Below are positions 43,601-51,176 of a stretch of 64,000 nt of DNA, in pieces. A program made the translations under genes and the position numbers. Source of the DNA: Paenibacillus cookii (GTDB lineage: Bacteria; Bacillota; Bacilli; Paenibacillales; Paenibacillaceae). The notes under the pieces are model-generated. The model worked only from the letters and a program-made list of their open reading frames with translations. It was not told where the DNA came from and ran no database searches. The stretch spans positions 146,532-210,531 of the forward strand of contig NZ_BORW01000006.1 in NCBI RefSeq assembly GCF_018333375.1. Reading direction: 5' to 3'. Within the stretch, counting starts at the first letter, position 1, and every line of letters starts with the position of its first letter.

Positions 43601-44589
43601 TGCCGCCGGGCAGGGGCCTTGCGAAGGGTCATACCCCGCCGCTTGAATTTCAGGCCGCGCTGCCGGCCAGCGGCGACGACGAAGCCGGACGGTCGGTCGA
43701 GCTTCGCAAGCAGATCCAAAGCATCGAGTCCCGGTATCCGGCCGGGAACGTCCGGAAAATCGAGAAGCTGCCGGAGCGGATCCGGCTGCATGAGCTGATG
43801 CCGCATGCGGCCAGCTTTAAGCCGGAACATGGTCCCGCCGCTTCGTTTAAAGTGCCCGTAGGCTTGTATACGGATGATTTGGAGCCTTTCGAGGCGGACC
43901 TGCAGGAAGGACCGCACTTTATCGTTGCCAGCCCGATGGAGGGCGGAAAAACGGCCTTCATGCTGAGCTGGATGCTTTCGCTGGCCTATCATTATTCCCC
44001 GGAGCAGCTGCAAATGTACACGGTCGATGCCAGGTACGGCAGCCGGGGGCTCTCCCAAATCGGCAGACTCCCGCATGTGCAGGCGTCGGCAACGAGGGAA
44101 GAAGAGCTTGCCGCGCTGATCGGACAAGTTTTTGAGCTGGTGCAGCGCCGCAGCGGCGGGGAGGAAGGGCCGGCCATCCTTCTGGCGATCGATGATGCGG
44201 ATATTTTGGCTAAACAATTAAACGACTTTACGATAAAAGATCAACTGGGAGCGATTGTGCGCCTTGGACGGGATCGGAACGTGCATGTTTTGCTTTCCGG
44301 CGTTCCGGCCGATTTCCCTGCGTTCGGAGCGGATTGGTTCAATGACGTCAAAGCTTGTCAAAGCGGATTTTTATTCGGGACTTTGGACCCTAACGATTTG
44401 TCGTTCTTCCGGATTCCTTTTTCGGAATCGAGTCAGGCTCCCGGGGGCTTGAAGATCCTGCCGCCGGGACAGGGGTACTACATAAAGCGGAAATTTACCA
44501 GGGTAAAAGCCGCGGTTCCGTTTGATGACGAGTGGGACGGCAAACGATGGGCGGAAATAATTCGCGACCGATGGCATGTTGTTGTTTGA
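40603..44589 (+). CDS. essC: EccC/EssC-type FtsK/SpoIIIE ATPase of type VII secretion
   Basis: Membrane motor of 1328 residues that recruits and drives WXG100 substrates. Two transmembrane helices (about residues 34-55 and 68-90) stand near the N-terminus. No FHA domains precede them, so the layout resembles actinobacterial EccC rather than Bacillus EssC. Three ATPase domains follow: GTTGSGKSE at about residue 483 with Walker B VIIIDEF, GMPGLGKTT at about 820 with a weaker VVIDGY, and SPMEGGKTA at about 1109 with a non-canonical Walker A. D1 is thus the best-kept ATPase, as in the family. A GGAGGAG site precedes the GTG start. Confidence 0.92.
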   Translation: MNVLYQRSPRIKPALKEETVEIPKPQNEPSKPSFSLISILLPAVMTVFSIGFYIYMNLTGKMGNSNYMMFQMVSVTMMLTSYTIPFFVYLGNKKKYNEQLKERVRLYHAELDKHREELAAGHKEQVDVLFEVHGDPDVCFHIVKNRSSVLWERSFGDDDFLHTRIGTGQVPFYMKVNAPRPDGYVKDPLIEAAQELAGEFETVPDAPIALPLFQAKVVGIVGDRDSVMNALRVIVAQMTVRHSPDEVKLAAFYEEKDAEEWDWMRWLPHTWDESRSYRYMSDRRSTAHQLADELFQRLGRRKSSRHEQKKKTAQLPIQVVLLSSGQLIEEEPLLPLLLEDAAEIDACTIICSDRKETLPMQCHLIVDVGRSEGQYSLKREDGAFDQVSFVPDMLTLERAEALTRYMAPIRLKRSLASDIPDVLTLFEMLNIKKAADLDVKQHWRNNRYPESLPVPFGVRAGGKKINLNIHDKIERQGHGPHGLIAGTTGSGKSEVIQSIVASLAAEFHPHDLAFMLIDYKGGGMSNTFVDLPHVVGTITNLSSGLMERAKVSLKAELVRRQKILNDAGNLQHIDEYYKLLKREGGRPLPHLVIIIDEFAQLKKDQPEFMDELISIAAIGRTLGVHLILATQKPAGVVDDKIWSNARFRICLRVQDEGDSRDMLKIPNAAWINKPGRGYFQVGSDEIFEEMQFAWSGAPYVEQTDSPGRVVPTEIALNGKRENLLSTSMSAANLQMEQPPKQLQVFIDRLAEAAREEGIERLQGPWLPPLPERLELEELAAQASAPECGELEGVVGIVDDLPNQSQRPLRIPMQQGHWAIYGMPGLGKTTFVQTLLMSLAQAYSPDAWHGYIVDMGRMMRDFAKLPQIGGVMMAEEDDRIKRLFLFLVKTISERKELFADAGVKTAAAYRRARNAVLPQFIVVIDGYFNFRNSFPEENELLEFILREGGNLGITFVLTSNRISDIFEKVRSNIANAVTFELADPSDYYYAVGRPARNPGSMPPGRGLAKGHTPPLEFQAALPASGDDEAGRSVELRKQIQSIESRYPAGNVRKIEKLPERIRLHELMPHAASFKPEHGPAASFKVPVGLYTDDLEPFEADLQEGPHFIVASPMEGGKTAFMLSWMLSLAYHYSPEQLQMYTVDARYGSRGLSQIGRLPHVQASATREEELAALIGQVFELVQRRSGGEEGPAILLAIDDADILAKQLNDFTIKDQLGAIVRLGRDRNVHVLLSGVPADFPAFGADWFNDVKACQSGFLFGTLDPNDLSFFRIPFSESSQAPGGLKILPPGQGYYIKRKFTRVKAAVPFDDEWDGKRWAEIIRDRWHVVV

Positions 44590-44605
44590 GGGGAGGTGGC
44601 TCATA

Positions 44606-45433
44606 ATGTTGACGATTCATGCTTCCAAACAGGATACGATTACGCTTGATAATAGAGAGTTTTTTTTCCTTGCCGGAATATTGGGTTCCGACCGCCTGCT
44701 GGGCGTGGAGGACCCGTTTCAAGGTTATCTGGCGCAGGAAATTGCCGAAGAATGGGACGATGTGAAAAGATCCCTTTTGGAAAAAGGCTACCTCGTCGAG
44801 GAAGACGACGGCAGCCTGCTGGCCATGCCGCCTAAGGTTTTTTCGCGCGTCGCCATCGCTAGCTTGGCGGAACGTTCATGCTGGCTGCGGTATAAACGCC
44901 AAGAGGAAGCCTTCGAGGGGTACTTGCATGCAACGAATGAACGCGTCGTGCAGGTGTGCAAGTCGGAGAAGGATTTGGTGTACGAGCTGGATGAGCTCGG
45001 CAACGTGGAAGCGGCCTGCAGCCAGCTGGTAGACAAAATGGATTTGAAAGATTACGCTCCAGCGGAAATGCCGGCGCTCCTCCTATCCAAAAAGAAATTC
45101 GGCGAAATATACAGCCGCATTCCGGCCCTTACTTTGGACGAGCTCGGTGACGAGCTTGCGGCCGCGACCAATGACGCGGAGGGCTCCATAGCCTTTGCCC
45201 GGTGCCTGAAGTTCCGGACGGGGGAAGGCGAGCTGCATTTTTCCACTTGGACGGGAAGCCGATGGGAGACGCAAAGCGCCGCTTTTGTGGTAAATGATAC
45301 GATGAACTGGCTTGTCCGCATGAGCCTGAGGGGAGATCAAGACTGGTTGACCGCCAGTCCTGCCAGCAAACTACAATTTCAAGAGATGCTGCTTCTATGG
45401 TTGAAGCAGTCTGCAGAATCAGATGGAAGGTGA
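44606..45433 (+). CDS. Unrecognised type VII locus protein (possibly EspG-like chaperone)
   Basis: A soluble 275-residue protein without signal peptide or membrane segment, acidic, alternating helices and strands (EFFFLAGILGSDRLLGV..., ELHFSTWTGSRWETQSAAFVVNDTMNWLVRM). It is encoded 16 bases after essC and 6 bases before the substrate-like gene. Its size, lack of export signal and position beside a WXG-type substrate recall the EspG chaperones of mycobacterial ESX systems, but I see no decisive motif, so this is only a hypothesis. GGGGAGGTGG precedes the ATG. Confidence 0.55.
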   Translation: MLTIHASKQDTITLDNREFFFLAGILGSDRLLGVEDPFQGYLAQEIAEEWDDVKRSLLEKGYLVEEDDGSLLAMPPKVFSRVAIASLAERSCWLRYKRQEEAFEGYLHATNERVVQVCKSEKDLVYELDELGNVEAACSQLVDKMDLKDYAPAEMPALLLSKKKFGEIYSRIPALTLDELGDELAAATNDAEGSIAFARCLKFRTGEGELHFSTWTGSRWETQSAAFVVNDTMNWLVRMSLRGDQDWLTASPASKLQFQEMLLLWLKQSAESDGR

Positions 45434-45439
45434 TGGTCC

Positions 45440-46630
45440 GTGCGTATTTCTGTCGAACCGGAAGCACTCCGGGCATTAAGTCGTCAACTGGAGCAAAGCG
45501 GCGAGCAAATCCGCCAATTAACCGCGTTATTGAATCAGGCTTTGGGATCGCTCATATGGGAAACTTCTATCCGGGAATCTCTCTTGAACGAGTGGCAGGC
45601 CGCGAATCAGCAGGGGGAACAGATTTCGTCCATGTTAAGCGAAATGGGCAGAAACGTGCACAAAAAAGCGGGAATGTTCCAGTCGGCGGACGAACAGCAT
45701 CATTCCTTTTTGGGAAACTCCGCCCTATACCATTCTCCGGTCGCGATGTTCCGCGCCGTAGGCGTTCAGGGGGACGGTTCCATCCTGCCGGGGTACGGCG
45801 GGCGCGGCATCCCGATCTCGAACCCGTCATCGGCGGTCATGGCCGTACAAGCGCATAACGGCGACGATGACGGCCTCAATGTCGGATGGGGATACCAGGG
45901 GCCTACGCCTGCGGGGTGGGCGACGCTAGGATACGGCGCGCTGATGGTAGGCACGATGGTCAAAAGCGGGTTTAACGTCAATATGAGAAACAACGGCTCG
46001 GTCGCCACGATCAAAGGGGCGCGTTCTCCTTTTGCCCTCAGCGAAGGCATCCGGGGAACCCGGTACACGCTGAACAACGCGGCCAAAAATCCGCAGGTAT
46101 GGAAATTCGTCGATCCTAAAATCGCGGCGAAAGAAGCCCTTTCGATCAAAGGCCTCGGCGGAAAGCTGGGTTATGCCGGGCTGCTGTTCGATACGGGCGT
46201 GTCCGGCTTTCAGGATTATAAAACCGGCGGGGCCAGCCGGGCCGCGGCCAGCGTTCTGGTCAACGGCAGCTTGGGGCTCGGCACCATGGCAAGCAGCGCG
46301 GCGATCGGGGCTGCGGTCGGTTCCGCGGTGCCTGTAGCGGGAACGGCAGTCGGCGCGGTGGTGGGACTGGCGTCGGGCGTCGTCATCTCGGCCGTCACCG
46401 ACATTGAAATCAACGGGAAATCGCTTAAAACCTATGCGGTGGATGCGGTAGACGCGGCCATCGACGGAACGGTCGAAGGAGTGAAGTCGGCGGCAAAAGG
46501 GATCGGCCATGCGGCCGAAGAAACTTTCAACGCCGTGTCGGATTCCGTCAAAGCGGTATCCCACGGCGCCAGCGAGTTGGCGGATCAAGTGAAAAACAAA
46601 CTCGGCAAGCTCGGGAATTTATTCGGCTAA
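45440..46630 (+). CDS. WXG100-headed protein with glycine-zipper C-terminus (candidate type VII effector)
   Basis: A 396-residue protein. Residues 1-90 form a WXG100/LXG-like helical hairpin (LRALSRQLEQSGEQIRQL ... WETSIRESLLNEWQAANQQ ... MGRNVHKKAG). A middle part (about 100-260) is Gly/Asn-rich. Residues about 270-322 are a long Ala/Gly-rich hydrophobic stretch with GxxxG and AxxxG spacing (GAAVGSAVPVAGTAVGAVVG), followed by an amphipathic helix tail. This is the layout of membrane-depolarising type VII toxins such as TspA (glycine zipper at the C-terminus). No Sec signal is present. GGAAGGTGATGG precedes the GTG-like start. A polytopic membrane protein follows and may be its immunity partner. 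Toxicity is inferred. Confidence 0.6.
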   Translation: MRISVEPEALRALSRQLEQSGEQIRQLTALLNQALGSLIWETSIRESLLNEWQAANQQGEQISSMLSEMGRNVHKKAGMFQSADEQHHSFLGNSALYHSPVAMFRAVGVQGDGSILPGYGGRGIPISNPSSAVMAVQAHNGDDDGLNVGWGYQGPTPAGWATLGYGALMVGTMVKSGFNVNMRNNGSVATIKGARSPFALSEGIRGTRYTLNNAAKNPQVWKFVDPKIAAKEALSIKGLGGKLGYAGLLFDTGVSGFQDYKTGGASRAAASVLVNGSLGLGTMASSAAIGAAVGSAVPVAGTAVGAVVGLASGVVISAVTDIEINGKSLKTYAVDAVDAAIDGTVEGVKSAAKGIGHAAEETFNAVSDSVKAVSHGASELADQVKNKLGKLGNLFG

Positions 46631-46692
46631 AGATGCCACGCCGCGTTCGAAACCCGTTTGGCGGCATCCGGCCACGCAAAGGAGTGGGAACG

Positions 46693-47361
46693 GTGAACGG
46701 CAATGCTCCACGGCAAAAGCAATCATTCGTTAACGATTATGCGGGAGTTTATCCGCTGCGCATCATCAGATCCCAGACGATCAGCCTGCTGCTGCTTCCC
46801 AACCTGCTGCTTCTGATCGCGGCTTTTGCGGATCCGTTCGTTCCGGTTTGGGCTTGGCTGCTGTTGGTTCCGCTGGCCGTAATGGACATCCTGGGACTGG
46901 CCGTCGTGATCTCTCCGGGAAAAATGCAGGAGTTCCATCTTTTTGTTCTGGGGGCGATCGGCATTTTGGGTTCCGCCGCTTTTGCGGCGGCTGCGAACAA
47001 GCTGGCTTATGCCACGCTGGACATTTCGTCGCCCTGGTTTCTGATCGGGTCCGCGGTTGGATACATAGTCGTATTTGCGCTGCTTTACGGAATACATATG
47101 AGATTATTGTACAGCGGGTATTACAGCCGGGAGGAACAGGAGGAAACGGAGGGAGACACGCGCGGGCTGAGGAAAACGCAAGGCATCATATTGGCCTCCT
47201 CCGGCGCCGGCGTGCTCGTCTCGTGCGTGCTGATCAAAACCTTCGGGGGATACAGCATGAAAATAACGCTGATCATCGCGCTGCTTTTTTTGTTTGCTCT
47301 TGTTTATATCATGCTCGCCGGCAATCTTCATAAATTTTATTTGCTAAGAAAAAGACGCTAG
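46693..47361 (+). CDS. Polytopic membrane protein of the type VII locus (possible immunity or channel subunit)
   Basis: A 222-residue protein with about six transmembrane segments (SLLLLPNLLLLIAAFA, WAWLLLVPLAVMDILGL, FVLGAIGILGSAAFAAAA, WFLIGSAVGYIVVFALLY, ILASSGAGVLVSCVLI, ITLIIALLFLFALVYIML). No family recognised. It follows the glycine-zipper protein, so an immunity protein of the TsaI type is one possibility; a membrane component replacing EssA or EsaA is another. The GTG at 46693 follows AAAGGAG by 8 bases; the longer frame from 46633 lacks a site. Confidence 0.6.
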   Translation: MNGNAPRQKQSFVNDYAGVYPLRIIRSQTISLLLLPNLLLLIAAFADPFVPVWAWLLLVPLAVMDILGLAVVISPGKMQEFHLFVLGAIGILGSAAFAAAANKLAYATLDISSPWFLIGSAVGYIVVFALLYGIHMRLLYSGYYSREEQEETEGDTRGLRKTQGIILASSGAGVLVSCVLIKTFGGYSMKITLIIALLFLFALVYIMLAGNLHKFYLLRKRR

Positions 47362-47400
47362 CATACAAGCTGTCATAGAGAGAGGAAGGTTGAACAAACG

Positions 47401-47682
47401 ATGGAGGAACGGGAACTCGCGAAATCATTGCTTCCGCTCGGGTCGATCGTTCTGCTCAAAGGGGCCCAAAAGAAGCTGATGATTTACGGACGCAAGCAGA
47501 TCCAAATGGAAAGCAACACGTTATACGACTATCTCGGCGTGGTTTATCCGGAGGGATACATCGACCCTAACTATACTTTTTTGTTCAATCATGAGGATAT
47601 CGACAAAATCGAGTTTACCGGATTTTCCAACGATGAGGAAAAAAGATTCCAAAAGATCCTGGAAGATGTTTCAATCGGATAA
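47401..47682 (+). CDS. DUF4176-family protein
   Basis: A 93-residue soluble protein with LPLGSIVLLKGAQKKLMIYGR, DYLGVVYPEGYIDPNYTFLFN and IDKIEFTGFSNDEEKRF, which are the DUF4176 signature. DUF4176 proteins are found beside LXG toxins and WXG genes in Firmicutes, and one (Lap3) was reported to aid export of an LXG toxin. Here it lies between the effector-like and WXG100 genes. AGGAAGG precedes the ATG. It is a probable targeting factor. Confidence 0.85.
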   Translation: MEERELAKSLLPLGSIVLLKGAQKKLMIYGRKQIQMESNTLYDYLGVVYPEGYIDPNYTFLFNHEDIDKIEFTGFSNDEEKRFQKILEDVSIG

Positions 47683-47716
47683 AGAAGCGGGTAAAAAGAC
47701 TCAGGACCAGGGACTT

Positions 47717-47745
47717 TTGTTGAAGCCGGTCGTTTATAGTATAGT
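47717..47745 (+). promoter_or_regulatory. Internal promoter before the WXG100 gene
   Basis: TTGTTG (47717-47722), 17-base spacer and TATAGT (47740-47745), 38 bases before the ATG. Confidence 0.5.
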
Positions 47746-47782
47746 CGACTACGATAATCATTGAATTTGAAGGAGGAGCAAT

Positions 47783-48058
47783 ATGGCAGGACGTATTTTA
47801 ATTACCCCGGAACAGGTGGACGCGGTTGCAAACCAATTCAAGCAAGGCGGCCAGCAAAGCCAGCAAATCGTGAGCAGCCTGACCCAGGCGATCCACGGCA
47901 TGGAAGGTCAATGGGAAGGGATGACCAAGCAGCGTTTCTTCCAGGAATTCCAGGAAGCGAACAAGCAAATGCAATCTTTCGTTCAAATTTTGAACAATAT
48001 CAGTCAGGAATTGACTGCCATCGCACAGAAATTCCGCACGGTCGACGAATCCCGCTAA
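47783..48058 (+). CDS. WXG100-family secreted protein (EsxA/YukE-like)
   Basis: A 91-residue helical hairpin with the WxG turn as WEG in GMEGQWEGMTKQRFFQEF. WXG100 proteins are the small obligatory substrates of type VII secretion and form homo- or heterodimers. The C-terminal tail FRTVDESR is short, and the YxxxD/E signal seen in actinobacteria is at best FRTVD here. A GAAGGAGGAGC site precedes the ATG; a separate promoter and a following terminator suggest higher expression than its neighbours. Confidence 0.93.
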   Translation: MAGRILITPEQVDAVANQFKQGGQQSQQIVSSLTQAIHGMEGQWEGMTKQRFFQEFQEANKQMQSFVQILNNISQELTAIAQKFRTVDESR

Positions 48059-48117
48059 GTTATGGTTTAATAGGACTAAGGGGATCGGGTTGAACTATTT
48101 TTAATAAAGTATGACGA

Positions 48118-48145
48118 GACCGGGTGTTCTTGAACTCCCGGTTTT
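48118..48145 (+). terminator. Terminator after the WXG100 gene
   Basis: ACCGGG and CCCGGT form a 6-bp stem with TTTC tail; it probably lets only part of the transcript continue to the kinase gene. Confidence 0.65.
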
Positions 48146-48278
48146 CTGCCAAGTAAAGGCGTTTTGTTTGGAGGTCCCCCGCTTATTGCATGAGAATAAT
48201 CGTACAAAGCGATAGCTCCACCTGAGTGGGGTTATTTTGCGGTCTATATCTGTTGTCGGATAAAGAGAGGGGATATCT

Positions 48279-50369
48279 ATGTCTTTTCAACCCAATGCGG
48301 GTGACTCTATTTCTATTAACGGTAAAACCTATACGGTAGGCCAGCACCCGGCCGCTCCGGGTTTGGCGTATGCCCAGGCCGGCAGGCAGGGGATCGTCTA
48401 CCAGCTCATCCCGCAAAACGGCGGGCCGGAAGAGGCGAAGGCGCTGAAAGTGTTTTTTCCGAAATTCCGGATTCCCGCGATGGTCTACCAGTCGGAGACG
48501 ATGGAGATTTACAGCGAAAGCCCCGGCTTGCAGGTCTGCAAACGAGACGTGCTCACTCCCGAAAGAAACGGAGAACTCATCACCGAACATCCCGACTTGC
48601 TGTATGCCGTCCTGATGCCCTGGGTCCATGGGGTGACCTGGTTCGACGTCATCGCGGAGCAAAAACAGCTCAAGCGGACGGAAAGCCTTGCGCTTGCCAA
48701 AGCGCTTGCGGCGATCGGTTCGGGGATGGAACAACGCGGGCTGGCGCATTGCGACCTGTCTGCCCCGAACGTCATGCTTCCGTTTTTTTCAGAAGTCGAT
48801 ATGCCGGGCAAAAAATCCGTTGTCGAGCTGGTGGACGTGGAACAGATGTACAGCCCCAAAATGGACCGGCCGGACGTGCTTTTGTCGGGCTCTCCCGGCT
48901 ACGCGGCGCATCGCACGGTACAAAGCGGGCTGTGGAGCGCTTATGCGGACCGTTTTGCAGGGGCGATCATCATTGCCGAAATGCTGGGCTGGTGCGATCC
49001 GCACGTGGTGGAAAAAGCATGGGGAGAAAGCTACTTCGATCAGCATGAGATGCAAAATCCTTGCGAACGGTATTTCGTCCTGAAAAAATCGCTGGAGCGC
49101 AATTGGGGGACGAAAGTCTCGGAACTGTTCGCCCGGGCCTGGGAAAGCCAGGACATCAGCAGCTGTCCGACGTTCGGCGAGTGGCTGGTCGTTCTTTCCT
49201 CCATGAACGGGAACGAGCTGCCGCAACCCCAAGCGGAGGCTGAACCGGCGGCGGAGCCGGGGAAAGCGGAAGCGGCGGGTCCCCGCTCGAAAGGGGCGCT
49301 GGAAACCGCGGCAGCGGCAGCGGCTTTGCCTGACATGGAGGAGCAAGCGCCGCGCCGAACAGCAGCTGGCGCCGCCGAGTCGGGCAACGAACATGGAGTC
49401 GTCGACCGCTTGTTTAATCAGGCGCGGGAGATGGAGCAAAAGGGGGATCTGAAAGGAGCCCTTGAAGTGTACCGGTCTGCGCATCATTTCGTTCCGGCCG
49501 GTTCGCCGATGCAGGTGGAGCTGGAGGCGGCGATTGCGGGACTGGAAGAAACGCTGAATCCGAAACCCCAAGAGCAGCCGTCCGGGAAGATTCCTTTTTA
49601 CCGTTCGCGCAAATGGCTGGCAGCCGGAATCGCGGCTTTGATTCTTGTCGTAGGTTCGGCTTTTGCGGTCAATCAGATTTTGGCCGATCGGGCCGAGCAA
49701 AAGGAAGCCGAGGCGTTAGCGAAGCAGCAGGAAGAGGCCCGGAAAGCGGAGCTGCAAAAGCTGGAGGAAGAGAAGCGGAAGCAGGCCGAAGCGGAGGCGC
49801 AGCGCAAGCAGGCAGAGGAGAAACGCAAAAAGGAAGAGGCGGAAAAGAAGCGCAAGCAGGAGGAAGCCATCAAGCTGGCCAAGCAAAAAGAGGAAAAGCA
49901 GAAGCTGCAGCAAAAATACGAGCAGCAGGCCAAATACGAAGCGTATCTTGCCAAGAAAAAGCTTGCCGAAGAAAAGAAAAAAGCGGCGGAAAAGCAGCGT
50001 TTGCAGGAGCTATACGAAAAGCAGGCCCAATACGAGGCTTACCTGAAGCAGCAGAAAATCCTGCAGGAGAAGCTTGAGCAGCAAAGAATTCAGCAGGCGA
50101 AGGAAGCGGCTGCGCGCAAGCAGCAGCAGGCCAGAGAGCTGCAAAAGAGACGATCCAACCAGGTGGTGCAGCTGATCGCCTCGTACAATCAGGCATACAA
50201 CGCCCAAAAAACCGGGAATACGTCCAAAGCAAGGCAATATGCCCTGAATTTTATCAGCCTGTACGAAAAAGACGCCGCTTATTTCAAAACGGTTGGCAAG
50301 GTCAGCTCGCGCGCCAATGCGATCTATAAGTTTTTGGCCAATACGGGTTACATACTGCCTAACATATAA
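48279..50369 (+). CDS. Membrane-anchored Ser/Thr-kinase-like protein with coiled-coil stalk
   Basis: A 696-residue protein. Residues 1-300 are a protein-kinase fold that keeps the catalytic residues: Lys57 in KALKVFF, HCD loop at 157-159 with Asn164, Asp186 in LVDVEQ (DxE in place of DFG) and a GSPGYAAHR activation segment. A helical TPR-like part (about 380-430), one transmembrane helix (about 446-466) and an extracellular Lys/Glu-rich coiled coil (about 470-640) follow. The layout equals EssB/YukC, whose kinase domain is dead. It therefore may be a catalytically competent EssB counterpart. It heads the kinase-VWA-phosphatase group. GAGAGGGG precedes the ATG. Confidence 0.8.
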   Translation: MSFQPNAGDSISINGKTYTVGQHPAAPGLAYAQAGRQGIVYQLIPQNGGPEEAKALKVFFPKFRIPAMVYQSETMEIYSESPGLQVCKRDVLTPERNGELITEHPDLLYAVLMPWVHGVTWFDVIAEQKQLKRTESLALAKALAAIGSGMEQRGLAHCDLSAPNVMLPFFSEVDMPGKKSVVELVDVEQMYSPKMDRPDVLLSGSPGYAAHRTVQSGLWSAYADRFAGAIIIAEMLGWCDPHVVEKAWGESYFDQHEMQNPCERYFVLKKSLERNWGTKVSELFARAWESQDISSCPTFGEWLVVLSSMNGNELPQPQAEAEPAAEPGKAEAAGPRSKGALETAAAAAALPDMEEQAPRRTAAGAAESGNEHGVVDRLFNQAREMEQKGDLKGALEVYRSAHHFVPAGSPMQVELEAAIAGLEETLNPKPQEQPSGKIPFYRSRKWLAAGIAALILVVGSAFAVNQILADRAEQKEAEALAKQQEEARKAELQKLEEEKRKQAEAEAQRKQAEEKRKKEEAEKKRKQEEAIKLAKQKEEKQKLQQKYEQQAKYEAYLAKKKLAEEKKKAAEKQRLQELYEKQAQYEAYLKQQKILQEKLEQQRIQQAKEAAARKQQQARELQKRRSNQVVQLIASYNQAYNAQKTGNTSKARQYALNFISLYEKDAAYFKTVGKVSSRANAIYKFLANTGYILPNI

Positions 50370-50407
50370 TTCAGTTCAATTTTCAAAAAGGGGAGTTGAA
50401 ATCGCAG

Positions 50408-51163
50408 ATGAACTATACCATTCAGGCTTCCCAGCGCACGCCCGCGCTTATTATCTACCTGATCGACATCAGCGCTTCGATGAACATGCTGATGGATAAC
50501 AAACGCCGCATCGACGTCGTATACGAAGCGCTTTCTTTGGCCATCCGGCAAATGGTGTTCCGGTCGACGAAAGGGAACCGCCTGACGCCGCGATACCGGA
50601 TCGCTATCTTGGCGTACAGCGACGACGTCTACGACCTGCTGAACGGCATCAAGGGGATCGACGAAATCGCGGCGGCCGGCACGTTGCCTGATTTGACGCC
50701 GAAACGTTTTTCGGATTCCGCCAAGGCGTTCCGCCAGGCAGAGCTGATTTTGCAGTCGGAGCTCCCCTCCATGCAGGATTGTCCGGCTCCGCTGGTGTGC
50801 CACATGACCGATGGCGTCGCAACGGGAGAAGATCCGGAGCCGATTGCCAGACGCATCATGAACATGAGCGTCCCGGACGGGAACGTGCTGGTGGAAAACA
50901 TTTTTATTTCCGATCATATGCTCGACCAACCCATCCTTCAGCCGCGGCGCTGGAAAGGCATCCATCCGGAAACCGTGCTGCAGGACGAACATGCGGTGAA
51001 GCTGAGAAATATGTCTTCGCCGCTGCCGGAAAGCTACCGGGAGATGCTCGCCGAAGCGGATTACCAGCTCGCCCCGGGCGCGCTGATGATGCTTCCGGGC
51101 AGCTGTGCGGAGCTTGTATCCATCGGATTCCAAATGTCGGCGGCGACGCCGGTCAGAGCGTAG
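50408..51163 (+). CDS. VWA-domain protein (TerY-like)
   Basis: A 251-residue soluble von Willebrand A domain protein. The MIDAS motif is DISASMN (Asp20, Ser22, Ser24), with Thr/Asp of CHMTDGVATG completing the metal site; the full site predicts divalent-metal-dependent binding of a partner. TerY-type VWA proteins next to PP2C and kinase genes form the TerY-P triad. Two starts are possible; the ATG at 50408 is 12 bases after AAAAGGGGAG. It lies 14 bases before the PP2C gene and 38 bases after the kinase gene, indicating one transcript. Confidence 0.82.
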   Translation: MNYTIQASQRTPALIIYLIDISASMNMLMDNKRRIDVVYEALSLAIRQMVFRSTKGNRLTPRYRIAILAYSDDVYDLLNGIKGIDEIAAAGTLPDLTPKRFSDSAKAFRQAELILQSELPSMQDCPAPLVCHMTDGVATGEDPEPIARRIMNMSVPDGNVLVENIFISDHMLDQPILQPRRWKGIHPETVLQDEHAVKLRNMSSPLPESYREMLAEADYQLAPGALMMLPGSCAELVSIGFQMSAATPVRA

Positions 51164-51176
51164 GAAGGGGTAAGCT

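Noticed and set aside
41875..44217. 780-codon open frame on the minus strand within essC
   Set aside because: It is antisense to a gene with clear FtsK ATPase motifs. The long frame results from GC-rich codon bias, has low-complexity His/Arg/Phe composition and no ribosome site.
47401..48058. Treating DUF4176 and WXG100 genes as a lone toxin module
   Set aside because: They are embedded in a full type VII locus with YukD and the ATPase, so a secretion role is simpler.
49720..50150. Apparent tandem repeats of Lys/Glu/Gln codons
   Set aside because: These encode the coiled-coil stalk of the kinase-like protein; codon bias makes them look repetitive, and no DNA-level unit repeats cleanly.
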